From positions 71,821,747 to 71,885,746 of the forward strand of contig NC_088784.1 in the NCBI RefSeq assembly GCF_958450345.1: a stretch of 64,000 bases of DNA, written 5' to 3'. Of this stretch, positions 22,630 to 33,015 are shown in pieces; the stretch's first letter is position 1; each line of letters begins with the position of its first letter. The stretch is from Calliphora vicina (Eukaryota > Arthropoda > Insecta > Diptera > Calliphoridae). A program made the position numbers and the translations under genes. Under the pieces are notes generated by a model. That model saw nothing but the letters and a program-made list of their open reading frames with translations, was not told the origin of the DNA and did no database searches.

Positions 22630-23014
22630 ATTAATATTTTTGTTATTGTTTGATTGATCAATTAATTTTTTAAATTTCCTCGATTATTCGAACGAATAAG
22701 GAGAAAAAAATATTATTCGAATAGTTTAATAAATATATTTACTTATAGGGTTTTCGTTTTTAACTTAAGTTTCATAATGTTCTGATCTTGGTTGTTAATC
22801 CAAAGTCGATTTGAAAATGAATATAGAAAATTGTTTCTAAAAAATTTCCAATGCAACCGACTTGGAATAAAATTATAAACTATTGGTCTTGTTACCTGAA
22901 TATATTTTGCTCCAATTTTTATGAAAACTATATTATTGTTTAGTTTTAATATGAAAAGGATTTTATTCAAATAATTTTTTATTTAAAATTAAAAAAATGT
23001 TATTTATTCGAATC
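22630..23014 (-). repeat. ATTCG-rich dispersed repeat (family F), second copy
   Basis: Carries CGATTATTCGAACGAATAA at one end and TTATTCGAATC at the other. TTATAAACTATTGGTCTTGTT is the complement of a block at 5.6 kb. No protein recognised. Confidence 0.4.
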
Positions 23015-23022
23015 ATATATAC

Positions 23023-24169
23023 TAGGGTATTCAATTAATCGGGTTTCTGGTTTAATCGAGCAAATAATTAATCGACGTTTAGATTTATTCGGTTAATAAT
23101 CGGTTAATTTAAAATTATTCGATTAACCGAATAATTTCTATTTTCATTTTATATTGAAAATACAACAACGAATTTTGTGTACAAAAACATAAAAAACAGC
23201 AAATAAGGTATTTGATATAATTTTTGTAAACATATCGCCTATTTGCTGCAATAACGTCATAACTCAAAATCCGTGTTTTATGAACTGAGTAATACAAAAT
23301 ATGCGCTGTTCTATAATCTTTCATATAGTTTCATCAGTTTTCAAAAAAGTCAATTATTTTTTGTGCGAGAGTGTTTTTTTGTTGTAAACATCAAAATTTA
23401 AATTCATGTTTTCTCGTATATTTGATAAGTAAAAATTTAAGTTAAATACAGATTAGAAAGATATTAACATCTACTATTTATATTTCTAAAATCGCATGAT
23501 TTGTTGAAAATTTATTTAAGAAATAGTAAAATGTCTTAAAATATTCAAAGATGTTTTTCTCGAAACGACTTTTGCATTATGACGTTGTTGCAGCAAATGA
23601 GCGATGTGTGAGATTTTTTAGGGTTTTAGTGAGATCTTCTGAAATAATCTTTTATAAAAAGAATATAATTTAAAAATTTTTTTCTTTAGATTTAATAAAA
23701 CTTTTCTTGGAAAAAAATCTCTCGCTGATTGTATATGTTGGAGAAATCAAAAGCATGATAAAGAATATTCCTTTTTGGATTTGGTTGGACGGTTTTAGAT
23801 TTTGATTAATTTAATAGTTTCGTTTAGTTCTTATAAAAGACTCATTTCAAAAAAAAGTTTCGTCTATACAAGTAAATACAAACAAAGTTTCAAATACATG
23901 TAAATTAAATATGTTATACTACTCACTAATCATGTTTATTGCATGTTCAAAAATATCTAATTTTAATTTGAAATTTGTATTTGAATTGAAACGGAAAAAT
24001 AAATACAAAAAATAGTTTAAAGTGCAAAAAAAAATGAATTTCAGTTAATCGGTTAATCGACACAAATTAATCGGTTTATTTGTTATTTGAAAATCGGCCA
24101 TTTCAAATTATTCGAACAGTTAACCGCCCAAAATTAATCCGATTAACGGTTAATCGATTGAATACCCTA
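23023..24169. mobile_element. Non-autonomous hAT element, TAGGGT ends, 8-bp duplication
   Basis: Ends TAGGGTATTCAATTAATCG (left) and the complement TAGGGTATTCAATCGATTAA (right). Perfect 8-bp target duplication ATATATAC at 23015-23022 and 24170-24177. Subterminal regions are dense in ATTAATCG/CGGTTAAT motifs. The 1147-bp length includes no transposase. It contains an internal inverted pair around TTTGCTGCAAYAACGTCATAA (about 23231-23262 and 23573-23607). Inserted at the edge of a family A repeat. Shares TAGGGT ends with the elements at 29.1 and 57.25 kb. Confidence 0.9.
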
Positions 24170-24177
24170 ATATATAC

Positions 24178-24345
24178 CCTTCACCAAATTATATTTTAAA
24201 ATAAAATGTTTAAATATTTTTAGGTAAACAAAATTTGAATAGTTTTTTAATTTATTTTAAAAAAGTTTTTTCCAAATTTTTTTTAATTTTTTTTTAAAAA
24301 AATATTTTTCCCGATTTTGACCCATTGTAGGAATAATGGTTATCC
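24178..24345 (-). mobile_element. Family A hairpin-ended repeat fragment
   Basis: CCTTCACCAAATTATATTTTA through CGATTTTGACCCATTGTAGG is the reverse complement of the 3' third of family A, minus the terminal hairpin, which would have lain where the hAT element inserted. Confidence 0.55.
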
Positions 24346-24511
24346 TAATGATAGATAGTTACTTATGATAATTTTCTTCATAAAAAACACGATATTTATG
24401 TTTTTTCAAAAAATAATGTATCGTCGATTTTATATTTTTTTATTTGGATTAAAAGTAAGCTTCGTAGCAAACGCATTGCTACTTTTTAAATTAACTGGTA
24501 TATGGATATTA

Positions 24512-25352
24512 GCCAGCGGGAAAAAATTATAGGACTTCAGTTTGTAGGCCTTCTAAAAGACATACTTACACATTCTAAAAGATCCGATACTCATTCCACA
24601 CTGCCTGCTCTTAGAAGGTGTTCAAGAAGGCCTATGAATCCCCTTCTAATAACAAGTGGTTAAATAAAAATAGTCTACATCAAAAAATAAAATACTCTGC
24701 ATCTCTTTGATTAACTCTCTTTACAAAATTTACAACAATAAATTGCTTGATGTGGCTTCTTATTTATTTTTATTGTTTTTTTAAGTATGTAATCAGAAAT
24801 TATCATGTTTCAAAAAATTAAACAAACAACTTCATTTTAATTCTTATTTTTATTTTAGATCTTCTAATAAGACTTTAAATAGGTCTTCCATTATAGACGT
24901 TCTATAAAACTTGAAAATGCACAACTTTTCATAGGCCGTCCTTTGATGCCTTATTCTAATGTTTTTTATCTCTTTTAGGCCTTCTCATGTAGCCCTTCCA
25001 TAAGACTTTGCAGTAGTCCTACCTTTCTAGGCATTCCATATGACATTCCTTTACAGGCCTTTCATTAGATCAGTAATAACAGGTTTTTGTACAGACATAA
25101 GACCATATAGCAGCCCTGCAAATAGCCCTTCCAAAGTAGACCTTCTAATAGCTCTTCCCAATTAGGCCTTCTAGTAGCCCTTCCTAAGTAGGCATTCTCT
25201 CAGCCCTCCAACAGCAGCGAGTGTGCAAGGCCTTGGCTCGCAATGACACGCCGTGTAAAATTGAAATGATTTTGCAATGCGGCTAGAAGTCCTTGTGTCT
25301 GCAAAAGAAGGCCTTTAGGAAGGCCTCTTTACTGCATATTTTTCTCGCTGGG
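24512..25352. mobile_element. 841-bp element with CCAGCG ends and TTA duplication, internally repetitive
   Basis: Inverted ends GCCAGCGGGAAAAA (left) and complement CCCAGCGAGAAAAA (right), flanked by TTA at 24509-24511 and 25353-25355. The interior is packed with variants of AGGCCTTCTAATAG and CCCTTCC, in both orientations, in a sequence far richer in CCTTC/GGCC than its surroundings. Another AGAAGGCCT pair sits near the right end. No protein-coding frame. Superfamily unknown. Confidence 0.7.
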
Positions 25353-25355
25353 TTA

Positions 25356-26099
25356 GAGTTAGATTTCAAACTCCAAACATTCTATCAAGTTATTCATTTA
25401 TGTAGTAGGGTATTATGGCGAATTTTTGTTCCAACTTTTTTCATTTAAAAATTTTTTTAATTAAAAAATTTAGAAAATATTTCAAATAAATTAAATCAGA
25501 TCAATAAATCTTAATACTTTGTATTAGTATTTATACATAAGTAGTTTTGTGTTTGCATAAATCCTTAGAATTACAAGTATTATTAATATTTGTTGGTTGG
25601 CTGTCTTTTTCAAAATCCTACTGATTGTTAAAATAAGATAAAAAAAATAAAAATAAGATCATGAACATGTGCGTCTAAGCTGAGGGTATGTACACATATG
25701 TTGTCTATCAGTTGCTCTATATGTGACAAATTTTTATAACAAGATTATCAATTAAGTAAAACCCACATTTAAAGATATTTCTATTGAAAAAAAAATGACT
25801 TAAATTAAAGTAATGTGAAACAATGATCAAAGTTAAAAAAGTACCCTACAGGTATTGAGTTAGAATTAGATATAAAACATAAATCTGTTGAACATGTGTC
25901 TACAAATAAGGTGGATTTTGATTAAATATGTATGTCCTATTTAAATAAGTATATACACAACCTTCCATTGTATACTATATACGATCTGCATTAATTAGAA
26001 GTAGTTTAGAAATGGCTGACTTATAATTTTCTATATATTTATATATAAATAAACCATCGTTTTTAAAAGGTAAAAACGCAACAATATAAAAGAGTACCG
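25356..26099. other. No gene seen
   Basis: A/T-rich DNA without repeat boundaries or coding similarity. Confidence 0.45.
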
Positions 26100-26570
26100 T
26101 TACTCAGTGACGTAATGTATCCATTACGATAACCCGAAGCGTAAGAGATCGTATGTGAAGCCCGACCAACCAGCCGAATCGAAACCAAAGCCAAATATTC
26201 ATGGCGCTAATGTAATTCTCGGTATTTGGTGGGAGCAAAAGGATACTATCTATTATGAGCTGCTGAAATCTTACCAGAACATCACATGGAAGCTGTACAA
26301 ACATGAAACCGCAATATTCCATCATAACAACACTCGCAATACCTGTTAAAACTATTTATAATGAATTGGTTGAGAAGATTCACCTCACCCGCTTTATAGT
26401 TCAGACCTTTCCGACTACTATTTGTTTCGATCAAAGCACAACGCTCTCTCTGGGATATACTTCACCAAAGAACAGAGTATCCGAAATTGGCTTGATTCTT
26501 CATGGCCTCAAAAGGTGAGCAGTTCATTTGGATCGGAATCCATCCATTTATATTGTACAAAAGTTTCAAA
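26100..26570 (+). pseudogene. Mariner transposase remnant, same family as 6.0 kb
   Basis: The translation begins near the first catalytic block (HYDNPKRKRSYVKPDQPAE), continues SKPKPNIHGANVILGIWWEQKDTIYYELLKS, then HHNNT, and then a degenerate C-terminal stretch. The usual WWDQKG has WWEQKD here, so a conserved Asp is lost. Missing the N-terminal half, with frameshifts; inactive. Confidence 0.75.
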
Positions 26571-26594
26571 AAAAAAGCAAAAAATTTAAAAAAA

Positions 26595-26815
26595 ATTTAA
26601 ATTTGATGCCAATCGTATGATTCGGTTGCACAAATAGAATTTTTCGGTTCTATCAACAAATTCAGTTGACAAAGCAGAATTTCAGTTAAAGCAACCAAAC
26701 TTTTGTTACACCTTTTAAAATTTTGTAGCCACAACTGTAAAATTAGGTCACTAAGGTAGAAACATTCTATTGGCAACAAATTCGGTTGCTATCACGAATC
26801 TGTTTTCTCTGTGTA
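26595..26815 (-). repeat. Dispersed repeat (family E) with TTCGGTTG motifs
   Basis: One end is CGAATCTGTTTTCTCTGTG, the interior repeats variants of TTCGGTTGC, AACCGAAA and ACAACTGT. An inverted copy of most of the interior plus the same end is at 41.55-41.75 kb. Probably a MITE; the outer boundary on the other side is unclear. Confidence 0.5.
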
Positions 26816-26819
26816 GTGA

Positions 26820-27740
26820 TTATATCCGTTTTAATGGAATACTATTTAAATTTCCCAGCTCTTTAACTAACTAAACTATAGTTTATCACAAATTCGTCTA
26901 TGATTGACTGCTTTGCTGGCTGCACATTCTTTTGACTGACTTTGTAAAATATAATTTCATAATAAATCATTAAAATACAACTTAAGATCTTTAATAAAAA
27001 TCTCATTGAAAAGAAAAACTTCACATATGGGAACAAAGTACCTGTGAACAAATTGCAACATAAGTAAAATACAATAAATAGTGTCACCTACGCCAACTGA
27101 CAGCCACGGAGAGTTTCAAAGTCTCGTTCACAATGTTTCTTAACAATATTAAATTCAATTCAATTAAATTCACAAATAAGTAGTTGTTGTACGAACATTG
27201 TAATGAATTTTAAACAAAAAAAATGTTTACATACTCGTACTATGAACAAAATAAAAATAAAAACAAATAAAATATAAGTTAAAATATGTATTTGCTTGTT
27301 GGTTGGGCTGGCTGTTTGGTTGGTTGGCTGTCTTGATTGAATGATTGTTTGTTGGACGACAATTATTTAATGACATGTCAGATTAGTCATATTTTAATTA
27401 ATTACAAATTAATTATTATAATTTGTAAATTCACTTTTATTATTATTGTTTTGAATACAAAAATACTTATATTGTATGTATTTAAAATAATGGAAGGAAA
27501 ATTAAATGAATTCTATTTATTTTAAAGTGACACTTTATAGGAATTTGTATTTTTAAACAAGTTATAATATTGACACTGAATCCTAATCATGAGAACTCAC
27601 AATAATTATATGTGAAATCTTTAGATGTGAGAAGCTCTTTAACTTAACTTAAACTGATCCTAAAGTATCCAAAAAAGAACAGCTAATTCCAAATGCCGGA
27701 TTCCGGTTTAACCGAAAAAGTGTATTTTTGAAAAAACAGT
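26820..27740. other. Probably host DNA; no gene seen
   Basis: A/T-rich with a (TTGG)n/GGCTGG-type microsatellite at 27297-27335. No coding or repeat signature recognised. Confidence 0.45.
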
Positions 27741-27839
27741 TTTGAGTTTAAATGGTACCATACAAAAACATTTATGAGGGTATGAAGGGACGTTATTATT
27801 TTAAATTTCAAAATATCCTGTTTAATAAAAACAAATAAC

Positions 27840-28560
27840 ACTGTCCAACAAATTGAAACAAAATAGCGACCCAATAATTCTGAAAGACCAAGTTGAGTAC
27901 TTTGACTGCGGGTCAAAGTTTTAATTTTTTGATCGAAGTGAGCATTAAACTAACTGAAAAAAAATTGTGTAAGTTAAAGTCTGAGAGATTTCTTATTGTC
28001 GGAGTTATATTATGGAATTTTATGGGGATCATTTTTGTGGAAGATCTTAACCCTCAATCACCTCTCTTTAGGGGTCAATTTGACCCTTTTTTTCGAAAAA
28101 ATCAAAAAAATTGCTTTCAAAAGGGACATTTAAGGATTAAAATATTTTACGAAAAATTTTGGCGGAAAATTTCAGTGGGGGTCACTAAAGATACAAAAGT
28201 TCTAAATGCTCTTTGCGATTAATTAGCATCGCCAAAAACCCAAGTATGATCCGAATGAGCTGAAATTTTGGAACATGTACAAATTTTTTACGTTTTTTCC
28301 AAAACTAATTTTGCATGAAATAAGTATATAAAAAACCGTTAACATTTTTCAAAAGGGAGCAAGGTTTGTAGAGCACCTGATGAATAAATATAAGTTTTTT
28401 GTGTAAGTAGTTGGTATTGGTGAAAACCTTAGGACTTGAAAATTAACAGTTTACTGAAATTAAATAATTTTATGAATTTTTCGGACTTCATTTACCTTAG
28501 AAACCAAAAAATTATAATATAGGGATTTTTTATGAACAAAAATATAAAATTTTAATTAAT
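27840..28560 (+). repeat. Dispersed non-coding repeat, inverted partner at 32.1 kb
   Basis: Blocks TAGCGACCCAATAATTCTGAA, GTGGAAGATCTTAA, TGACCCTTTTTTTCG, GATCCGAATGAGCTGAAATT reappear inverted at 32.06-32.49 kb. A further part (GCAAGGTTTGTAGAGCACCTG...CCTTAGAAACC, 28353-28503) reappears at 41.43-41.58 kb. The 109-codon open frame at 27893 is a by-product. Confidence 0.55.
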
Positions 28561-28905
28561 GTACAATATTAACGGCTAAAGATATTAAAATAAAATGTTT
28601 AAATAATGTAGATTCAAATGTACTTAAATCAATGTCATTAAACTTTTTGCCATTTTTTTCGAATACCAAAATTCCTAAAACAGGGAAAATGTGTTCCAAA
28701 AATTAAGTTTTTTTTAGAAAAATGCCTACTGTGACGTTATTTACCGTGTGTTAGTAAAATTACTTTGTATGTATTTGAATAAGATATAGAGTTATACAAA
28801 TATGGAGCATTTTCAAGGATCGGTGCTTAGCCTTTTTAGAATGTTTACTCAAACCTAAAATTTTTTAATTTAAATTGGCAAAATTTCGATAGATGTTGGT
28901 GCGAC
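28561..28905. other. No gene seen
   Basis: A/T-rich, no recognised element. Confidence 0.4.
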
Positions 28906-29101
28906 TAGGTCCGCTTAAGTAAGTCAAGTTTTACTTTACAAAATTTTTTTTCTTTTTAAATTTAAAATTTTTTTTTTTGTTTTTTAATTTTTTTTTAATA
29001 TTTAGCGAAAAAAAAACATTGGTGACAAAAAAAAATTCGGGTTAAAATTTTTTTTCCGATTTTGACCCATTGTAGGTCCAATTTACTATGGTCTTATATA
29101 C
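28906..29101 (-). mobile_element. Family A repeat, first half (split by hAT insertion)
   Basis: CGATTTTGACCCATTGTAGG and GTCTTATATACGTCATTGC match the undisrupted copy near 20815-20860. The repeat resumes immediately after the hAT element at 31623 with AAAGGTCTTTGAAGTATC. Confidence 0.75.
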
Positions 29102-29388
29102 GTCATTGCTAGGGTTTCGTTCCCGGGAAGCGTCGGGAAAAAAATCCCGGGAAATACAGTGATTTTTAACTTCCCGATTCCCGGGAATATTAGTCGGGAA
29201 TCCCGGGAATTAATAAGTACTAAAAAATGCAACCATGCTTATGGTTACTCATTTTATACAACTATTTTATAAAGAAAAATAAAACAAGAAATTGCTAACG
29301 AACATTTTATTTTGCAATTCATATACATACATACATACGTATTTAAAAACAAAATAATAATTAACAAAATTTAACTGAATGTAAATTG

Positions 29389-29466
29389 GTATGTATGTAC
29401 AATTTTGTCAAGTTGTACTAGTATTCAGTCAAGTATTAATACTAACATATAATAAATATTTTCTAG
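29389..29466 (+). other. Candidate 78-bp 5'UTR intron of the transposase gene
   Basis: Donor GTATGT at 29389, branch-point consensus TACTAAC at 29440-29446, T-rich tract and acceptor TTTTCTAG ending at 29466, 3 bp before the ATG. Length and signals are typical of short fly introns. An upstream ATG at about 29379 is immediately closed by a stop, so no extra coding exon is implied. Confidence 0.5.
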
Positions 29467-29469
29467 GCA

Positions 29470-31272
29470 ATGGAGAAATCTTTAGTGTGGAATTATTTTT
29501 CAAAAGGAACGAATTCCGATGCACAGTGCAACTTATGTCCGAAGATACTGTCATATAAAGGTTCATCCACAAGTGGATTAGTAAAGCATCTTGCAAAGAT
29601 TCACCATTTAGATCAAAAGCCCGACAACAAAAACATCGATGCTGAAGATTCGCCTCCTACCAAGAGACAAAGAAATATGGATGAGTATGTTAAAAGTGAT
29701 GACCTGAATGCAACCTTGGCGAAATTAGCTGCATTTGATGGAATTTCAATTAGAACTATTACACGAAGTTCATTCATCCGAGAATCATTAGCAAGAAAAG
29801 GGTTTACAGTTCCGAAATGTGAGACTACAATAATGAAATTAATTTTGAATTATTTCGAACAAATAAATAAGGGTATGATAGCAAGTATTAATAACATTGT
29901 AAAAAACAATGGACGATTTAGTTTAGTTTTGGATGAATGGACCAGCTTGAAAAATAGACGTTATCTGAATATAATTTTATATGGACCAAATAAAAAGCTA
30001 TTCAATCTCGGCATGATTAACATTGAAGGAAAATGCGGCGCATTGGAATTAAGAAAAATTGTCGAAACAAAACTTGATGAATACAATTTAAGCCTAAAAG
30101 AACATATTGTTTCTACAATTTCAGATGGACCAAACGTAATGAAAAAGTTCATTAGTGAAAGTCCAGCATGTGGAATAGTTTGTCTCAATCACTCTATCCA
30201 TTTAGCTATTTTGGACGTTCTTTACCAAAAAAACACTAAAGCTGAATATTCTAGTTCCAGTAATGAAAGCGACACTGACAATTTCGACGAAATTGAAGAT
30301 AATAACTCTTATAATATAATAGACATTTACTCTAGTATTTTAAACAATGTGAGAAAAATTATAAAATGTATTAAACGAAGTCCATTAAAAAACGGAACGT
30401 TGCAAACTTATGTTAAAGCGGAATTTGGTAAAGAATTACAACTCTGTCTAGATATAAAAACACGGTGGAACTCGCTGTTAGCAATGATGGATTCATTTCT
30501 AAAAATTAAAAATTGTATTAAAAAGACGTTGATAGATTATAATTTAGTTCATATGTGGGATGATAACTTCGACAATTTAGAAACATTGTACAATGTTTTA
30601 TACCCAATTAAAATATCCGTAGATGCTTTAAGTCGTCGTGATGCGAATATTTTAAAAGCAGATGCGATAATAGAGCAGCTTTTTAAAAAATTAATTGCAG
30701 AAGATAATCTTATATCAAAAAAATTAATTGATGCTCTTACGAAACGAATTTCGGAACGTAGGAACGTGGAAATCATAACGCTATTAAAATATTTAAAAAA
30801 TTCCGAGTTATTTAAAAGCATCCAAAACGAAAATATAATTTTTAAAAACTCATCGAAAGCAACTACATTAGCTTTTGGAGAAAATTTGTATAATAGATTA
30901 TTCCAAAATAATTTAGTACCAAATACAGAATCAGACTCTGAAATTGAATTTGATGATAAAATGGAACCATTTCAAGATAAGCTTAACCGAGCTATCGAAA
31001 ATGTAATGTCTGAAGGTAAAAGGTCAAAGTCATCATATAATCAACTATTAAAAAAAGAATTTTTAATGTTTGAAATAACTGGCACTAGAACTGAAAATTT
31101 AGATAATTTATTTAATGCTTTATTGACAATAAGACCTACTTCCATAGAGAGTGAGCGTGTTTTTTCTGTTTCTGGAAATATTGTTAACAAAATTAGAAAC
31201 CGTTTGTCTGATAAATCTATTAACGCATTGGTGATTTTAAAATATTATTTTATTGAAAATAATAAAAACTAA
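29470..31272 (+). CDS. hAT-family transposase with N-terminal BED zinc finger
   Basis: 600-residue protein that would bind the element's ends and cut and paste it. Residues 5-46 form a BED-type finger with Cys20, Cys23, His40 and His45. A short basic stretch follows (PPTKRQRN, 62-69). The RNase H-like core has candidate catalytic Asp155 (SLVLDEW) and Asp219 (TISDGP), the CLNH motif Cys238-His241, and TRW at 331-333. The acidic, Ser-rich stretch 260-279 lies in the insertion region. The C-terminal hAT dimerisation signature, PTSIESERVFSVSG, starts near residue 556 with Glu562 as likely third acidic residue (assignment uncertain), followed by NRLSDKSINAL. Length matches usual hAT transposases. 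The start is chosen because it follows a splice-acceptor-like site and precedes the finger. No stop or frameshift is visible. Confidence 0.95.
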   Translation: MEKSLVWNYFSKGTNSDAQCNLCPKILSYKGSSTSGLVKHLAKIHHLDQKPDNKNIDAEDSPPTKRQRNMDEYVKSDDLNATLAKLAAFDGISIRTITRSSFIRESLARKGFTVPKCETTIMKLILNYFEQINKGMIASINNIVKNNGRFSLVLDEWTSLKNRRYLNIILYGPNKKLFNLGMINIEGKCGALELRKIVETKLDEYNLSLKEHIVSTISDGPNVMKKFISESPACGIVCLNHSIHLAILDVLYQKNTKAEYSSSSNESDTDNFDEIEDNNSYNIIDIYSSILNNVRKIIKCIKRSPLKNGTLQTYVKAEFGKELQLCLDIKTRWNSLLAMMDSFLKIKNCIKKTLIDYNLVHMWDDNFDNLETLYNVLYPIKISVDALSRRDANILKADAIIEQLFKKLIAEDNLISKKLIDALTKRISERRNVEIITLLKYLKNSELFKSIQNENIIFKNSSKATTLAFGENLYNRLFQNNLVPNTESDSEIEFDDKMEPFQDKLNRAIENVMSEGKRSKSSYNQLLKKEFLMFEITGTRTENLDNLFNALLTIRPTSIESERVFSVSGNIVNKIRNRLSDKSINALVILKYYFIENNKN

Positions 31273-31622
31273 TATCCAAAATTAAATAGCATTTTGTATC
31301 TATAAATTTTACCCAAGACTACACCAAGACTTAATTTTTATTAATTAAATTTATCATTAACATGTTATTATAAAATTAATATCTATGAATTACCTGATTT
31401 TATTTTATTTACTTTATTTTAATTATATTTCTGAGTTACCTGATATTATAACTTACTGTATATTTAATGTTTGTTAAAAAATTCAATAAAATTTTGAAAA
31501 AAAACCGTTGAAATGGATTTTTTTATTTCTCGGGAATTCCCGGGTTCCCGGGAATACAATATTTTTATTCCCGATTCCCGGGAATCAAAAAAAGTCGGGA
31601 ATTTGGAAACTCTAGTCATTGC

Positions 31623-31850
31623 AAAGGTCTTTGAAGTATCTATCATTAGATATCCATAATGTCTATATTAATGACTTAGTAATCCAGATATAGATAAAAA
31701 ATAGAAAAAAATTGTTAAAAAATCGATGTTGCCCTGGTTTTTTCCTTATATCTCAGCCATTTGTGGATAGATTTTCTCGATTTTAAATATCAACCGAGCC
31801 GGAACAATTCCGAAGATATTGATGTTTGAATCGTGTATGTAAGTTATTTG
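31623..31850 (-). mobile_element. Family A repeat, second half (split by hAT insertion)
   Basis: AAAGGTCTTTGAAGTATCTA, GACTTAGTAATCCAGATATAG, and TATATCTCAGCCATTTGTGG follow the order in the intact copies. The copy fades near 31850 before reaching the GTCTG-rich core. Confidence 0.7.
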
Positions 31851-32059
31851 TATCTTTTTATAGGTACGAGATAACTGTTTGCATGTTATTTTGATTTTAT
31901 TCAGAATTTTATAGCAAAAATAGCTGCCATTTTTAAGAAAAATTTCTACCCTCCATATCTAAAAAAACCAAAAAAAGATCGAGCAGAATTAAAAAAAATA
32001 TATGTATATAAATAAACCTAAATATCTATTGAACTTACATATGACGGCCTGTTTTTTGT
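31851..32059. other. No gene seen
   Basis: A/T-rich, unresolved repeat-like DNA. Confidence 0.35.
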
Positions 32060-32490
32060 AGATCTCCTTATAGACTATTTATATTTTAAATATCAGCTCA
32101 TTCGGATCATACTTGGATATTTGGCGATTTTTTAAAAATTTACAACTTTTGTATCTTTAGGGATTACCACTGAAATTTTACGCCAAAAATTTTCGTAGAA
32201 TATTTTAATCTTGAAATGTCCTTTTTAAATGAAGTTTTTTGATTTTCTCCAAAAAAAAAGTCCAGAGAGGAGATATAGATTTAAGATCTTCCACAAAAAT
32301 TATCCCCACAATGTAATTCTCTCTCAGACATTAGCTTACATTTTTTTTCAGTTAGTAACTTTTTTTAACTTTTACCAACTGTAAAAAAAACTCAGACCAG
32401 CTGGACTATATTTTTATTCTACAAAAATGATCTACTCAACATGCACTTTCAGAATTATAGGGTCGCTATTCTGTTCCAAAAATGCTGTTG
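32060..32490 (-). repeat. Inverted copy of the 27.9-kb dispersed repeat
   Basis: TCAGCTCATTCGGATCATACTT, TTAAGATCTTCCACAAAAATT and CAGAATTATAGGGTCGCTA are the complements of blocks at 27.87-28.26 kb. Non-coding. Confidence 0.55.
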
Positions 32491-32564
32491 GGCAGTATTA
32501 TTATAAGACAATTATGAATGTTCATGTCATTTTCTGAAAGGGACCTTGTATGGAGACTATGGAC

Positions 32565-32905
32565 AAGTATTTCCCGATTTTCGCCAAACTTACAGTATAA
32601 TTTCAGAGTTAGTGTTTAGAAATAGTTTTTGCTAAATTATCAAACAGTATTCCGGGGGTACATATGTATGGGAGCTAGGTGAAATCATCGATATTGCCCA
32701 TTTGCAATACCAAAACAAACATTATCAACAGAGTGTATTTGTGGACAATTTCAGACAGACAGACGGACATAGCTAGATCGTCTTAGAATCGTGTGAGGAC
32801 CCAAAATATACATATATACAAATGTAGGTCTGCGACAAATATTTTGATGTGTTAAGAACGAAATGACAAAATCAATATACCCCCATCCCATAAAGGATGA
32901 ATGAT
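32565..32905 (-). mobile_element. Family B hairpin-ended repeat, reverse copy
   Basis: Contains CAGACAGACGGACATAGCTAG (complement of the core), AGATCGTCTTAGAATCG, TTATCAACAGAGTG and, at the end, AATACCCCCATCCC...GGATG, the complement of the TATACCCACCATC terminus. The order matches 3.32-3.6 kb. Confidence 0.6.
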
Positions 32906-32914
32906 TATATTTCA

Positions 32915-33015
32915 GTCGTTACTAGTTCTAAATAATGCAGATGGTATGAAGTAGTCATTGTAAACTAAGTTGATCAATAATTGCAAGTTATTACCAAGTT
33001 TTTGCTAGGAAGTGT
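32915..33015 (-). repeat. Short dispersed repeat (family G)
   Basis: GTTACTAGTTCTAAATAATG, GATGGTATGAAGTAGTCATT and TTGCAAGTTATTACCAAGTTT match in order with 36.59-36.70 kb and, inverted, with 55.55-55.64 kb. The last copy ends in CCCAGCAAAAACTT. Confidence 0.55.

Larger units (their letters stand above)
29110..31614 (+). mobile_element. Complete hAT transposon with intact transposase
   Basis: A 2505-bp element with short inverted ends TAGGGTTTC (left) and TAGAGTTTC (right, complement), one mismatch. It is flanked by a perfect 8-bp duplication GTCATTGC (29102-29109 and 31615-31622). Both subterminal regions carry clustered CCCGGGAA / GTCGGGAA motifs (about 29121-29210 and 31528-31600), likely transposase binding sites. 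The single gene is an uninterrupted 600-codon transposase. The interrupted family A repeat gives an in-window empty-site comparison at 20.85 kb (GTCGTTGC). The element is the least decayed in the window and could be recent or active (inference). Confidence 0.95.
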
